From Desulfuromonadaceae bacterium (GTDB lineage Bacteria > Desulfobacterota > Desulfuromonadia > Geobacterales > Pseudopelobacteraceae): DNA of 41,102 bases. The notes under the pieces were generated by a model. That model saw only the letters and a list, made by a program, of their open reading frames with translations. It was not told the DNA's origin and ran no database searches. How positions within the stretch are numbered: position 1 is the first letter of the stretch; every line of letters starts with the position of its first letter. The stretch spans positions 1-41,102 of the forward strand of contig JAQUIG010000024.1 in NCBI GenBank assembly GCA_028683435.1, in the 5' to 3' direction. Below, piece after piece: positions 17,722 to 25,844 of this stretch. The position numbers were made by a program, and so were the translations under genes.

Positions 17722-18999
17722 ATGAACATTCCCAAGACCAGTACATTAGCCGTTCCGTTCCAAAGGATAGTCGGCCTGAGGAACCTCGGTGGCAGGGTTT
17801 ACGGCATCGACAGATGGTTGGTGGGCACATTTCTGCACGCCATTGGTGATCCGGCATTGTGTGTGACGTTGTGGGATGGAAAACAAATCGGGGGGGAGAC
17901 AACTATCTCCACCGTTGGCATGGTGATTCACGACCGGGCCGCTCTCTTGCGGCTCCTGACCAATTCGCTCCTGCATTTCGGCGACGATTACAGCAACGGC
18001 CGGATCGAGATAGAGGGGGGGCTGGTTCCGTTCATGGAAACCGTATATCAGGCCATGGATCGACTGCCTAAATTCCGGCAGGTTTCCGATCCCGCCGCGT
18101 ATCGTCGCAATCAACCACGTCTTAACTCCCTCTCCGGATCACAGCGCAATATCCATCACCACTACGATATCGGCAATGATTTTTACCAGCTATGGCTGGA
18201 TGCCGACATGCTTTATACCTGTGCCTATTTTCCCGATCCGTCCGCATCACTGGAGGATGCCCAGATCGCAAAGATGGAGCTGATCTGCCGGAAACTGCGT
18301 CTGCAGCCGGGACAGACCGTTGTGGATGCAGGATGCGGCTGGGGCGCGCTGGCGCGTTACATGGCCAGACGCTACGGCGTCAACGTCAGGGCTTACAATA
18401 TTTCGCACGAGCAGATCGCTTATGCGCGCCAACGGGCCCGTGCCGAAGGTCTGGAGCGGCAGGTCGAGTATATCGAGGATGATTATCGGAGCATTACCGG
18501 AACCTGTGACGCCTTCGTTTCGGTGGGGATGCTGGAGCATGTGGGGCCGGACCATTACCATGAACTAGGCCTTGTGATTGATCGCTCCCTGAAAGACGAT
18601 GGTATCGGTCTGATTCACACTATCGGGCAGAACTGTTCGAGGCCGATGAGCCCCTGGTTTTTGAAACGGATGTTTCCCGGCAGCTACCCCCCTACCATCA
18701 AGGAGATGATGACGCTCTTCGAACCGGGTGAGTTTACCGTTCTGGACGTGGAAAACCTTCGACTGCACTATGCGAAAACTTGCGAGCACTGGCTTGAGCG
18801 TTTTGAACGTAACCTGAACCGGATCCGGGAAATGTTCGATGAAGTCTTTATCCGCGCTTGGCGACTCTATCTGTCCGGCTGCATCGCCAATTTCAATATC
18901 GGCGCCCTGCAGCTGTTCCAGGTCGTATTCTCACGGGCAGCCAACAACCGGCTCCCCTGGACACGGGCGCATATGACGGCCCCGAATGGGGATCCCTGA
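17722..18999 (+). CDS. cfa: Cyclopropane-fatty-acyl-phospholipid synthase
   Basis: 425 residues. The C-terminal SAM methyltransferase domain shows HYDIGNDFYQLWLD, YTCAYF (catalytic-site Cys), VVDAGCGWGALARYMA (SAM binding) and GMLEHVGPDHY (bicarbonate-binding Glu region), all diagnostic of the family. The enzyme methylenates unsaturated acyl chains of membrane phospholipids at the inner leaflet, often in stationary phase or stress. Its TGA overlaps the ATG of the next gene by one base, so the two are translationally coupled. Confidence 0.94.
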   Translation: MNIPKTSTLAVPFQRIVGLRNLGGRVYGIDRWLVGTFLHAIGDPALCVTLWDGKQIGGETTISTVGMVIHDRAALLRLLTNSLLHFGDDYSNGRIEIEGGLVPFMETVYQAMDRLPKFRQVSDPAAYRRNQPRLNSLSGSQRNIHHHYDIGNDFYQLWLDADMLYTCAYFPDPSASLEDAQIAKMELICRKLRLQPGQTVVDAGCGWGALARYMARRYGVNVRAYNISHEQIAYARQRARAEGLERQVEYIEDDYRSITGTCDAFVSVGMLEHVGPDHYHELGLVIDRSLKDDGIGLIHTIGQNCSRPMSPWFLKRMFPGSYPPTIKEMMTLFEPGEFTVLDVENLRLHYAKTCEHWLERFERNLNRIREMFDEVFIRAWRLYLSGCIANFNIGALQLFQVVFSRAANNRLPWTRAHMTAPNGDP

Positions 19000-20096
19000 T
19001 GGAATCCTGCGAGGTGCTTGTGGTCGGCGGCGGCCCGGCGGGGTCAACCTGTGCCGGCAAACTTGTGCAGGCGGGGCTTGATGTGCTGCTGCTGGACAAA
19101 GAGAGGTTCCCGCGGGAGAAACCGTGTGCAGGGTGGATAACACCGGCTGTATTTGAAGTGCTGGAGCTTGATGCTGAAGAATACCGACAGGGGAGGGTAC
19201 TGCAGAATATCAACAGCTTCCGCACCGGCCTTATGAACGGCGCCGAGGTTGTTACCAGCTATGGCACAACCGTCAGTTACGGCATCAGGCGCTTCGAATT
19301 TGATCACTACCTTCTGGAGCGAAGTCGTGTGCGCCGGCAGCTTGGAGAAGCGGTGACGTCCCTGAATTATAAAGACAACTGGTGGCTCGTAAACGGGCGT
19401 ATCAGAGCCCGGATGCTGGTGGGGGCAGGAGGTCATTTCTGTCCGGTGGCGCGTCAGCTTGGAGCATGCATCGGCCGAGAGGAGGTTGTTGCCGCCCAGG
19501 CGGGGGAATGGGCCATGACTCCGGCAGAGGAACAACAGTGCCGTATCCAGCCCGACACCCCGGTGCTGTTTTTCTGTCGTGACATGAAAGGGTATGGCTG
19601 GATGTTCCGGAAAGATAGCTGGCTCAATATCGGCATGGGACGCAGGGATACGGTTAATCTTATCCGCCACACCAGTGATTTCTGTACTTTACTCGAACAG
19701 CAGTGCCGTCTTCCTGCCGGTCTGGTCGGTAAGCTCCAGGGGCATGCCTACCTATTGTACGGGGGGGTGAATCGGCGCTGTTGCGTCAGTGACGGGGCGC
19801 TGCTGATCGGTGATGCCGCCGGAGTCGCAAACCCGGACAGCGGCGAAGGGATTCTGCCGTCTATCGAGTCGGCCCTGTTGGCCGCAGAAGTCATGCTGGC
19901 GGCCAATGGCGATTACCGTAGCGACAATCTTAAGCCGTATGCAGAGCGGTTGAATCTCCATTTAGGTAGCGTAAATGCCACCATCTCTTCGTTACAGATA
20001 TTATCCCCGATCTCCTGCTATCTTGGGACCAGACTGCTCTCCAACGGCTGGTTTACGCGACATATCCTCCTTGATCGCTGGTTCCTCCGGCGCTGA
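18999..20096 (+). CDS. FAD-dependent oxidoreductase, geranylgeranyl-reductase-like
   Basis: 365 residues from the ATG at 18999, which overlaps the previous stop and precedes the FAD-binding start VLVVGGGPAGSTCAGKL. The second FAD motif GDAAGVANPDSGEGI sits near residue 270. The family includes geranylgeranyl reductases and other flavoenzymes acting on lipid or isoprenoid double bonds. Coupling to cyclopropane synthase suggests a linked membrane-lipid modification (inference). CAGWITPAVFE near residue 45 is the usual family signature. No iron-sulfur motif or membrane helix is seen. Confidence 0.85.
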   Translation: MESCEVLVVGGGPAGSTCAGKLVQAGLDVLLLDKERFPREKPCAGWITPAVFEVLELDAEEYRQGRVLQNINSFRTGLMNGAEVVTSYGTTVSYGIRRFEFDHYLLERSRVRRQLGEAVTSLNYKDNWWLVNGRIRARMLVGAGGHFCPVARQLGACIGREEVVAAQAGEWAMTPAEEQQCRIQPDTPVLFFCRDMKGYGWMFRKDSWLNIGMGRRDTVNLIRHTSDFCTLLEQQCRLPAGLVGKLQGHAYLLYGGVNRRCCVSDGALLIGDAAGVANPDSGEGILPSIESALLAAEVMLAANGDYRSDNLKPYAERLNLHLGSVNATISSLQILSPISCYLGTRLLSNGWFTRHILLDRWFLRR

Positions 20097-20143
20097 ATCC
20101 ACGGTGGCGGTATTACTTTAAAGACATATTCCGGAGGGAACTC

Positions 20144-20701
20144 ATGCGGCTTTTTATTGCCATAAAAATTCCCGATAACATCAAGATGGCAATCGGCAGC
20201 CTGCGGGTGGATATTCCAGGCGCCCGCTGGGTTCCGGCGGAACAGATTCACCTGACCCTCGCCTTTCTGGGCGAGGTGAAAGAGGTTGTCGCAGGGGGGG
20301 TGACGGAGGAACTCGGCCGCATACAACTCCCTGAATTCATCCTCCACTTCAGCGGGACCGGCTGCTTCCCCGACCGTCACCGGCCACGGGTGCTCTGGAT
20401 CGGGGTGCAGCCGCATCCGCATCTGCAGGCGCTCGCCGCGATGGTGCGCACAGCCGTGCTTGCCTGCGATATCCCGCAGGAGGAGCGTCCCTTTTCTCCC
20501 CATATAACGCTGGTCCGGCTGAAACCGGCACCCTCCCGTGAGTTTGATGCTTTTCTCGACAGGAACAAAAATCTAACGTTTCCACCATTCAGGGTGCGGG
20601 AGTTTACACTTTTTCAGAGCATATTGACCCAGCAAGGGGCGCTGCATATTCCTGTCAGGAATTATCCGCTGGCTGCTGCTGATGTCGTCAGCGGGCTGTG
20701 A
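20144..20701 (+). CDS. thpR: RNA 2',3'-cyclic phosphodiesterase (2'-5' RNA ligase family)
   Basis: 185 residues with GGAGGG before the ATG. The two HxTx catalytic motifs of the 2H phosphoesterase family are intact: HLTL at 36-39 and HITL at 120-123. Family members hydrolyse 2',3'-cyclic phosphate RNA ends to 2'-phosphate and can ligate 2'-5' tRNA halves in vitro. The RNA-end-repair pair rtcB-archease lies 1.5 kb downstream on the opposite strand, a thematic but not operonic link. Confidence 0.93.
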   Translation: MRLFIAIKIPDNIKMAIGSLRVDIPGARWVPAEQIHLTLAFLGEVKEVVAGGVTEELGRIQLPEFILHFSGTGCFPDRHRPRVLWIGVQPHPHLQALAAMVRTAVLACDIPQEERPFSPHITLVRLKPAPSREFDAFLDRNKNLTFPPFRVREFTLFQSILTQQGALHIPVRNYPLAAADVVSGL

Positions 20702-20930
20702 TCTGCGAATGGTCCGGGGAGAGGCGCAATCAACAGCACCGATCCTGTATGCAGATGTTATGAAGTGAGCCGCAGGCAAAAAAACATATTTCCGGAAAAA
20801 CTCCAGCCGATGTTTATATTCCGGCAGTCACCCTACTTTCCTCTTTAAATTCCCTGTAAATATTGAACCGGCGCTAATATGTGTAAAATTTATAAACCAC
20901 TGAAATTCAAGGTTTATTTATGGAACGTTT
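20702..20930. other. Gene-free spacer before lipoprotein gene
   Basis: No coding sequence, strong hairpin or repeat is evident. It becomes AT-rich from about 20780. The sigma-54-like site follows at 20931. Confidence 0.5.
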
Positions 20931-20946
20931 TGGCACGTCGTGTGTA
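20931..20946 (+). promoter_or_regulatory. Sigma-54-like site upstream of lipoprotein gene
   Basis: TGGCACGTCGTGTGTA has a perfect -24 half, while the -12 half GTGT is weak. The leader to the ATG at 21065 would be about 107 bases. Confidence 0.4.
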
Positions 20947-21064
20947 GATGTTCCTCACAGTACCTACTATTGACGACTATCCTCAGTTCGGCGACAAGAC
21001 AAAGGCTCCGTCTTGGTTGATGTCCGACGATATTCCCACCGAGCCGAAGACAGGAGGGCAGGAC

Positions 21065-21562
21065 ATGCGAAGTAATGTGATCAATGTGATGATGATGGCG
21101 TTTATTGCCGTGGTGTTTGGCATGGCTGGCTGTGGAGGAGGCGGAGGTGATCCCTCTAAAACAGCAGCTACGCCCGCAACCGAACCCGTAACGACACCTG
21201 TAACCGAACTAGCACCTGCAGTTTTTAATATTGCCAGGGTGGCGAGAAACGGGATGATCGTCACTTTGACATCGGCCACAATCTCCAAGGACGGGTCAAA
21301 TGACGTATATACGTTTAATTACACCCAGAAAAACGTGACAAGTGGCACTCTTGATGAAGTCCGCATGAAGTTCTACTTCACCGACGCTACATCAATGCCT
21401 CAAGATGGTTCCTTCGGTACTCTTGTCCCAGGAGAGTCCAAGCAAAAAAGTTACTCATTCACAGTCCCATCCACTAAGAAACCTTCGATACTTGAGTTTG
21501 ATCATGATAATGCTTTTGCATTGATCCCCGTTCCTGGTTCGATACAGATACCGTGGTCATAG
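21065..21562 (+). CDS. Lipoprotein of unknown function
   Basis: 165 residues. The ATG at 21065 is chosen over an upstream in-frame ATG at 20948 because AGGAGG precedes it and it opens a lipoprotein signal ending in GMAG-C (Cys 23), followed by glycine residues. A Thr/Pro-rich linker leads into a probable beta-sandwich of about 110 residues (FNIARVARNGMIVTLTSATI onward). No family is recognised. It is monocistronic: promoter-like site upstream, strong terminator downstream. Confidence 0.75.
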   Translation: MRSNVINVMMMAFIAVVFGMAGCGGGGGDPSKTAATPATEPVTTPVTELAPAVFNIARVARNGMIVTLTSATISKDGSNDVYTFNYTQKNVTSGTLDEVRMKFYFTDATSMPQDGSFGTLVPGESKQKSYSFTVPSTKKPSILEFDHDNAFALIPVPGSIQIPWS

Positions 21563-21614
21563 TAGTCCGCCCCGCCACGGCAATCAGTGTGTGACCTTGT
21601 TTCATACTATTTGA

Positions 21615-21654
21615 AAAGCATGAGTTCCAAAGGTAAGAGGAACTCATGCTTTTT
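21615..21654 (+). terminator. Rho-independent terminator
   Basis: A perfect 14-bp stem, AAAGCATGAGTTCC with GGAACTCATGCTTT, has a 10-base loop and a T run. The A run on the other side means it could also serve the archease gene from the opposite strand. Confidence 0.93.
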
Positions 21655-21718
21655 AGAGAGATTTATAATACCTTAAAACGGCACACTTCCCTGGAGTACA
21701 GCATCCGGATCTGCTCTG

Positions 21719-22150
21719 TTACACGTCCAGCACGACAACCGCTTTCCATATAGTGTCCTTGTACACGACCTGCAAGCGGTGCAGCGTGACCGCCTTGACA
21801 TCGACCAGCAGACGGTGCCGGTCAGTACTGAGCTGTTCCCCGCTGAGGGTCGACTCCAGACTGAAACCGCCTTCCCGCTCTTCTATTCGCACCGTGTCGG
21901 CATGTAAAAGCAACCGGCGGGCATCCTTGTAGAAAATCAGCTCTTGCAAAAATGACCAGAGCAACAGGTCCAGCTCCTGGTTCTCCAGCCGTATCGTCAA
22001 CTCCTGCCGCCGCTCCACCCGCTCCGGCGCTGCAGCCATGGTGCGCAGCAGGGCGGCTGCAGCGGAGATAAACAGCTCTTCCCGTGTCCCGCCAAATGCC
22101 TCGAAGGCAACATCGGCGGTGGCGATATCTTCAAGAAAGCGGAACGCCAT
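21719..22150 (-). CDS. Archease (RtcB activator)
   Basis: 143 residues with AAGGAG before the ATG. It matches archease from end to end: MAFRFLEDIATADVAFEAFG at the start, AAAALLRTMA, an LLLWSFLQELIFYKDA core, and a C-terminal VKAVTLHRLQV segment with the calcium-site region. Archease accelerates guanylylation and turnover of RtcB. The gene begins 31 bases after the rtcB stop, so both form one operon. Confidence 0.92.
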   Translation of the reverse strand: MAFRFLEDIATADVAFEAFGGTREELFISAAAALLRTMAAAPERVERRQELTIRLENQELDLLLWSFLQELIFYKDARRLLLHADTVRIEEREGGFSLESTLSGEQLSTDRHRLLVDVKAVTLHRLQVVYKDTIWKAVVVLDV

Positions 22151-22181
22151 GATCGAGTCTCCTTAAACAGCAATAACCAGG

Positions 22182-23639
22182 TTACCCCTTGATGTTGCCG
22201 ATCGGCACCAGTTTGGCGACCCTTCTGCTCAAGCCGGCCTCTTCTGTCACCCGTGCCACAAGGTCGATATCCTTGTAGGCCAGCCCCGCCTCCTCGGCCA
22301 GGCCGCCGTAAGAGGCGGTGCGGACATAGATGCCGCGCTGCTCCATCTCTCCCAGCAGTGTGCGCCCCTTAACCATCTTTTTGGCCTGGTGGCGGCTCAT
22401 GGTCCGACCGCTGCCGTGGGCGGTTGTATAGAAGGTGGGGGCGGCGCTCGCCATCCCTGCCAGCAGGTATGATCCTGTCTCCATGCTGCCGCCGATAATG
22501 ACCGGCTGGCCGGTTTCACGATAACAGTCGGGAAGGCCGGGCATCCCCGGCCCAAAGGAACGGGTCGCCCCCTTGCGGTGTACCAGCAGTTCCCGCAGTT
22601 CGCCATCGATCAGGTGCTTCTCCAGCTTGGCGGTGTTGTGCGCTACATCATAGACCATGTGCATTCCCAGATCCTCCGGTGAGCGATGGAAGAGACGGGA
22701 GAATACTTCGCGGATACGATGCAGGATCACCTGACGGTTGGCAAAGCCCATATTGGCCGCGCATTTCATCGCCGCAAAATAGGACTGCCCCTCGGGCGAG
22801 CGAAAGGGGGCGCAGGCCAGCTCCCGGTCATGCAGCTTGATCCCGTATCTGGTCGTCATCACCTTTAGAAAGGATTGGAGGTAGTCGGTTGCCACCTGAT
22901 GGCCGAAGCCGCGGCTGCCGCAGTGAAACATGATCACCACCTGGTTGGGGGTTGTGATGCCGAAGGCCCGGGCGGTCGCCGCGTCAAAGATGTTCTCCGG
23001 CCTGGCCACCTGAATTTCGCAGTAATGGTTGCCGGAGCCGAGGGTGCCGATCTGGTCGAAGCCACGTTCTATGGCCTTGTCGCTGCAGGCGTCGGCATCG
23101 GCCCCTTCGAAACAGCCACCCTCCTCGGTCATCTCCAGATCCTCCGGAGTCGCCAGGCCGTTCTCAAGGCACCAGCGTGAGCCGTTTTCGATCACCCGGC
23201 GGAATTTGCTCTGCGAGCAGCGGACGAAACCGGTACACCCCACCCCGGTAGGAACCGCGAAGAACAGCTGGTCCACCAGTTCGTGAATGCGCGGTCGCAC
23301 CTCCTCCTCGGTCAGGGTCGTCAGACAGAGGCGCATGCCGCAGTTGATGTCGAAACCGATCCCGCCGGGTGAGATCACGCCGGTGGTCGGGTCAAAAGCC
23401 GCCACGCCGCCGATAGGGAAACCATATCCCCAGTGGCCGTCCGGCATGCAGTAAGAATAGTTGATGATACCGGGGAGACAGGCCACATTGGCGGCCTGAT
23501 CGAAGACTCCGGCCTCCATGCCGCCGAGGAGCGACTCCGAGGCGATAATCCGGGCAGGAACTCGCATCCCCTCCTTGTAGCCGACAGGGAGTTCCCACAC
23601 GGTGTCGGATATTTTACGCAGCTGCGGCGGAAGTGACAT
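22182..23639 (-). CDS. rtcB: RNA-splicing ligase RtcB (3'-phosphate/5'-OH ligase)
   Basis: 485 residues from the ATG at 23639 (AAGGAA upstream). An open frame extends to 23879 but the extra residues match no family start. Metal and GTP-binding motifs are intact: GGIGFDINCGMRL with Asp 97 and Cys 100, GSGNHYCEIQ, FHCGSRGFGHQ, and the HGSGRTMSR segment holding the His that becomes guanylylated. RtcB joins 2',3'-cyclic phosphate or 3'-phosphate ends to 5'-hydroxyl RNA ends using GTP and Mn, repairing cleaved tRNA or rRNA. In E. coli the operon is sigma-54/RtcR controlled. No rtcR is seen here, but a sigma-54-like site lies upstream. Confidence 0.95.
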   Translation of the reverse strand: MSLPPQLRKISDTVWELPVGYKEGMRVPARIIASESLLGGMEAGVFDQAANVACLPGIINYSYCMPDGHWGYGFPIGGVAAFDPTTGVISPGGIGFDINCGMRLCLTTLTEEEVRPRIHELVDQLFFAVPTGVGCTGFVRCSQSKFRRVIENGSRWCLENGLATPEDLEMTEEGGCFEGADADACSDKAIERGFDQIGTLGSGNHYCEIQVARPENIFDAATARAFGITTPNQVVIMFHCGSRGFGHQVATDYLQSFLKVMTTRYGIKLHDRELACAPFRSPEGQSYFAAMKCAANMGFANRQVILHRIREVFSRLFHRSPEDLGMHMVYDVAHNTAKLEKHLIDGELRELLVHRKGATRSFGPGMPGLPDCYRETGQPVIIGGSMETGSYLLAGMASAAPTFYTTAHGSGRTMSRHQAKKMVKGRTLLGEMEQRGIYVRTASYGGLAEEAGLAYKDIDLVARVTEEAGLSRRVAKLVPIGNIKG

Positions 23640-23685
23640 GATCTGTTCCTTTTTGTTATGACGGTGTTTAGCAGGAGTTATAACC

Positions 23686-23701
23686 ATCATGAAACGTGCC
23701 A
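23686..23701 (-). promoter_or_regulatory. Sigma-54-like promoter of rtcB-archease
   Basis: On the minus strand this reads TGGCACGTTTCATGAT: perfect -24 half, degenerate -12 half (ATGA). It lies about 47 bases before the rtcB ATG. Near-identical sequence (TGGCACGTTTCGTGAC) lies before htrA. Confidence 0.55.
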
Positions 23702-23758
23702 GGCTTTGCCGGAAATAAATATTTAAATAACGATGTGTTGGGTAATACGCCAAAACAA

Positions 23759-23840
23759 GGGATGTTAAAATAAGCGCTGTTAGCCGATGCTTTGCATGGA
23801 AGGAGGCTTGTACGACAAGGAGCTGCACGGGATTGTTAAC
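23759..23840 (-). promoter_or_regulatory. Upstream conserved elements of the rtcB promoter
   Basis: Two related boxes, plus-strand GGATGTTAA (23759-23767) and GGATTGTTAAC (23830-23840), lie 58 and 129 bases upstream of the -24 element. Both recur with almost the same spacing before htrA. They are candidate activator-binding sites. The remainder of the 23640-24001 spacer holds no gene apart from the promoter-like site at 23931. Confidence 0.5.
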
Positions 23841-23930
23841 TATCTTGCATATGTAAAAAACTGACGGCTGAACGCTCATGAATAAAGCTATAAAGAGCTG
23901 TAATTAAAGCGTTATTTGTGCAGTTTCTTC

Positions 23931-23946
23931 TGGCATGAAATATGGA
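23931..23946 (+). promoter_or_regulatory. Sigma-54-like site before the small zinc-protein cluster
   Basis: TGGCATGAAATATGGA starts 71 bases before the ATG at 24002, in divergent orientation to the rtcB promoter. The -24 half is good and the -12 half weak. Confidence 0.4.
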
Positions 23947-24001
23947 TTCAACCGGTAGAAACAAAATAGATCACTGAAACCTGCATAAAGGAGAGCATGC
24001 C

Positions 24002-24157
24002 ATGCTTTATTTTGTCAAAAACAACATGCTGCATCGTTTACCTGTTTCCAGACGTTGTGACTGCATTTACAAGAATGAGCCGTTGCGAGACACAATCCCT
24101 AACGACGTCGAACGGTGCGTGTATTGCATGAACTACTGGCCTGACGACGAAGCTTGA
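24002..24157 (+). CDS. Small four-cysteine protein, putative metal-binding
   Basis: 51 residues, preceded by AAAGGAG. Two Cys pairs are visible: RRCDC (20, 22) and RCVYC (39, 42), the second a classical CxxC knuckle, so a zinc site is likely. The C-terminus is acidic (WPDDEA). No family is named with certainty. It precedes the FmdB-type zinc-ribbon gene by 23 bases in the same direction, and the two were probably expressed together. Confidence 0.65.
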   Translation: MLYFVKNNMLHRLPVSRRCDCIYKNEPLRDTIPNDVERCVYCMNYWPDDEA

Positions 24158-24180
24158 CTCTTTTTGAGGAGGGATGTGAT

Positions 24181-24345
24181 ATGCCTGTTTACGAGTATCG
24201 CTGCAAGAGTTGCGGAAAGGTGTTTACTCTCCAGTTGAGCATATCGGAGCATGAAAAAGGAAAGATCACCTGTCCTGATTGCAAGGGGAGCAAGGTTGTC
24301 CAGCAGTACTCCACCTTCTTTGCTAAAACAAGCAAGAAGAGTTGA
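24181..24345 (+). CDS. FmdB-family zinc-ribbon protein
   Basis: 54 residues. ATG at 24181 after GAGGAGGGATGTGAT. The sequence is the FmdB/CxxC zinc-ribbon family: MPVYEYRCKSCGKVF with the first CxxC, then ITCPDC with the second. It ends in a basic Ser/Lys tail. The family is described as putative regulatory, but its biochemical role is not established. The stop codon overlaps a possible TTG start of the next gene. Confidence 0.93.
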   Translation: MPVYEYRCKSCGKVFTLQLSISEHEKGKITCPDCKGSKVVQQYSTFFAKTSKKS

Positions 24346-24377
24346 TTCGTATTTCTGTGAAGCCGCTTGGCGCCCAG

Positions 24378-24935
24378 ATGACAGACCAGCTTGCTTTCAT
24401 TGCAGAGTTCGTTAAACACCCGCTCCAGGTCGGGTCTATTATCCCGAGCTCACACTTTCTCCTGCGCCGAATTGTGGACGCTGCCGGGATTGATTCGGCC
24501 AAGACCATCGTGGAGCTTGGCCCGGGAAATGGCGGTTCTACGCGGGCAATCCTGCGCGCAGCCCCTGCAAACATGAAACTCCTCAGCGTCGAGGTCAATC
24601 CGAGTCTGCATGCGCTGGTTCGCGACATCGGCGATAAACGACTCATAGCCCATCGGGGTGACGCCTGCCACCTGAAGGAAATCCTCGCCCAGTATGGGCT
24701 TGGCGCCCCGGATGTGGTGATTTCAGGTATTCCTTTTTCCACCATGAGCGTGTCGACTGGTTCTCAACTCCTTAAGGAGATATCCTCCCTGCTCGCACCG
24801 GGAGGACGCTTTGTGGCGTATCAGGTAAGCAGGCGGGTTGCCACCCTGGCGAGGCCTTTCATGGGAACGGGGCATATGGAGCTGGAGCTTTTCAATATAC
24901 CGCCGATGCGGGTGTACCGGTGGGAGAAACGGTGA
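24378..24935 (+). CDS. Class I SAM-dependent methyltransferase, phospholipid N-methyltransferase-like
   Basis: 185 residues from ATG 24378. An in-frame TTG at 24342, overlapping the previous stop, would add 12 residues, and neither start has a strong ribosome site. Features: an FVKHPLQVGSIIPSS opening typical of bacterial PmtA-like enzymes, SAM motif I VELGPGNGGSTRAIL, motif II LLSVEVNP, and SGIPFSTM in the active-site region, which matches the PmtA family better than rRNA dimethylases. Likely methylates a lipid head group at the membrane, but the substrate is not proven. It converges with the MarC gene. Confidence 0.8.
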   Translation: MTDQLAFIAEFVKHPLQVGSIIPSSHFLLRRIVDAAGIDSAKTIVELGPGNGGSTRAILRAAPANMKLLSVEVNPSLHALVRDIGDKRLIAHRGDACHLKEILAQYGLGAPDVVISGIPFSTMSVSTGSQLLKEISSLLAPGGRFVAYQVSRRVATLARPFMGTGHMELELFNIPPMRVYRWEKR

Positions 24936-25035
24936 GCCGGACATCCTCTTATCATCACCGGTGCGGCCCCCCCAGCGAGCCTGAACCGATAATATCCACT
25001 TGTAACGGTTTACGCTTGCTCCTTTGACGGTGGTT

Positions 25036-25662
25036 TTACCCGCTTATGGTTCGAATGCCATCGATGACATACTGGACGGCTATAAATGCCAGGAGAAGCC
25101 CGACCGTCCTCGTGACTATCTTCATGCCGAGGGTGCCTATGACCCTGGTCAGCGCTTCGCCCCAGTGAAAAACCACATAGACAAGTACAAAAACAATCGC
25201 GGCTCCAACCACCAGTGTGGCAAAGGCAAGCGTACTGTCTGCCCGCTCTGCAAAAACAAGGGTCGTTGCAATGGCGCCCGGACCGGCCAGCAGCGGGATG
25301 GCGAGCGGCGTAACAGAAACATCCTCCTTCACTTCTGCAAGCCGCTCCTCCCGATTGCTCGTTTGCGTACCGGTCGCTCTGCCATAGAGAAGTTCGAGAG
25401 AGATTATGAAGAGGATGATCCCCCCGCAGATCCGCACAGCCGAGGTTGTGATGCCTAAATATTCAAGGATTGAAGACCCTGCCACAAGAAAAAAGACGAC
25501 CACGGCAAAGGCGATGATGCAGCTCCGCCGTGCCGTGACCCGTCGTTCACGCGTGCTCTTGCCCGGTGTTATGGCGAGGAAGATCGGGATGCCGGTAATC
25601 GGATCGACTATAATGAAGAGCTGGATAACGAAGACGATTAACAGCTCAAGACAGTGTGTCAT
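25036..25662 (-). CDS. MarC-family integral membrane protein
   Basis: 208 residues from the ATG at 25662 (AAAGGGTC upstream). An in-frame start 14 residues earlier lacks support. Six hydrophobic segments are visible. The first contains the FIIVDPITGIPIFLA signature of UPF0056/MarC, with RICGGIILFIISLELLYG and PLAIPLLAGPGAIATTL further on, matching the two half-repeats of the family. Function is unknown; an early link to multidrug resistance was not upheld. It is monocistronic and ends in the spacer before the methyltransferase stop. Confidence 0.93.
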   Translation of the reverse strand: MTHCLELLIVFVIQLFIIVDPITGIPIFLAITPGKSTRERRVTARRSCIIAFAVVVFFLVAGSSILEYLGITTSAVRICGGIILFIISLELLYGRATGTQTSNREERLAEVKEDVSVTPLAIPLLAGPGAIATTLVFAERADSTLAFATLVVGAAIVFVLVYVVFHWGEALTRVIGTLGMKIVTRTVGLLLAFIAVQYVIDGIRTISG

Positions 25663-25748
25663 GGTTGACCCTTTGCCGTGAGGCCCCTCTTTCTCCACAT
25701 ACACAGGTAATGCTGCTAATACCCTGTAACTCTTAATTTTTCACACCA

Positions 25749-25826
25749 AACCCCTCCAAACCTCCTCTTATCAAGGGAGGCTTAAAGGCTTCCCCCATGA
25801 TAAGGGGGGACTGGTGGGGGGGGGGT
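25749..25826. repeat. GC-rich palindromic intergenic repeat
   Basis: Two arms, 25751-25783 and 25785-25820, are imperfect reverse complements of each other. Each arm is itself a small palindrome built on a CTTATCAAGGG-like core. It lies just after the htrA stop and may act as its terminator. It resembles the common class of C-run/TTATC/G-run intergenic repeats in environmental proteobacteria. It ends in a run of 12 G, a likely slippage site. Confidence 0.7.
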
Positions 25827-25844
25827 ATTAGGTGTTCCACGGTG

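Noticed and set aside
22182-23879. Extended rtcB start at 23879
   Set aside because: The extra 80 residues cover the conserved promoter module and match no RtcB. The ATG at 23639 has a ribosome site and the normal family start.
25749-25826. CRISPR array
   Set aside because: The repeated units are inverted and contiguous with no regular spacers, so it is a palindromic intergenic repeat. No CRISPR-like array occurs elsewhere in the window.
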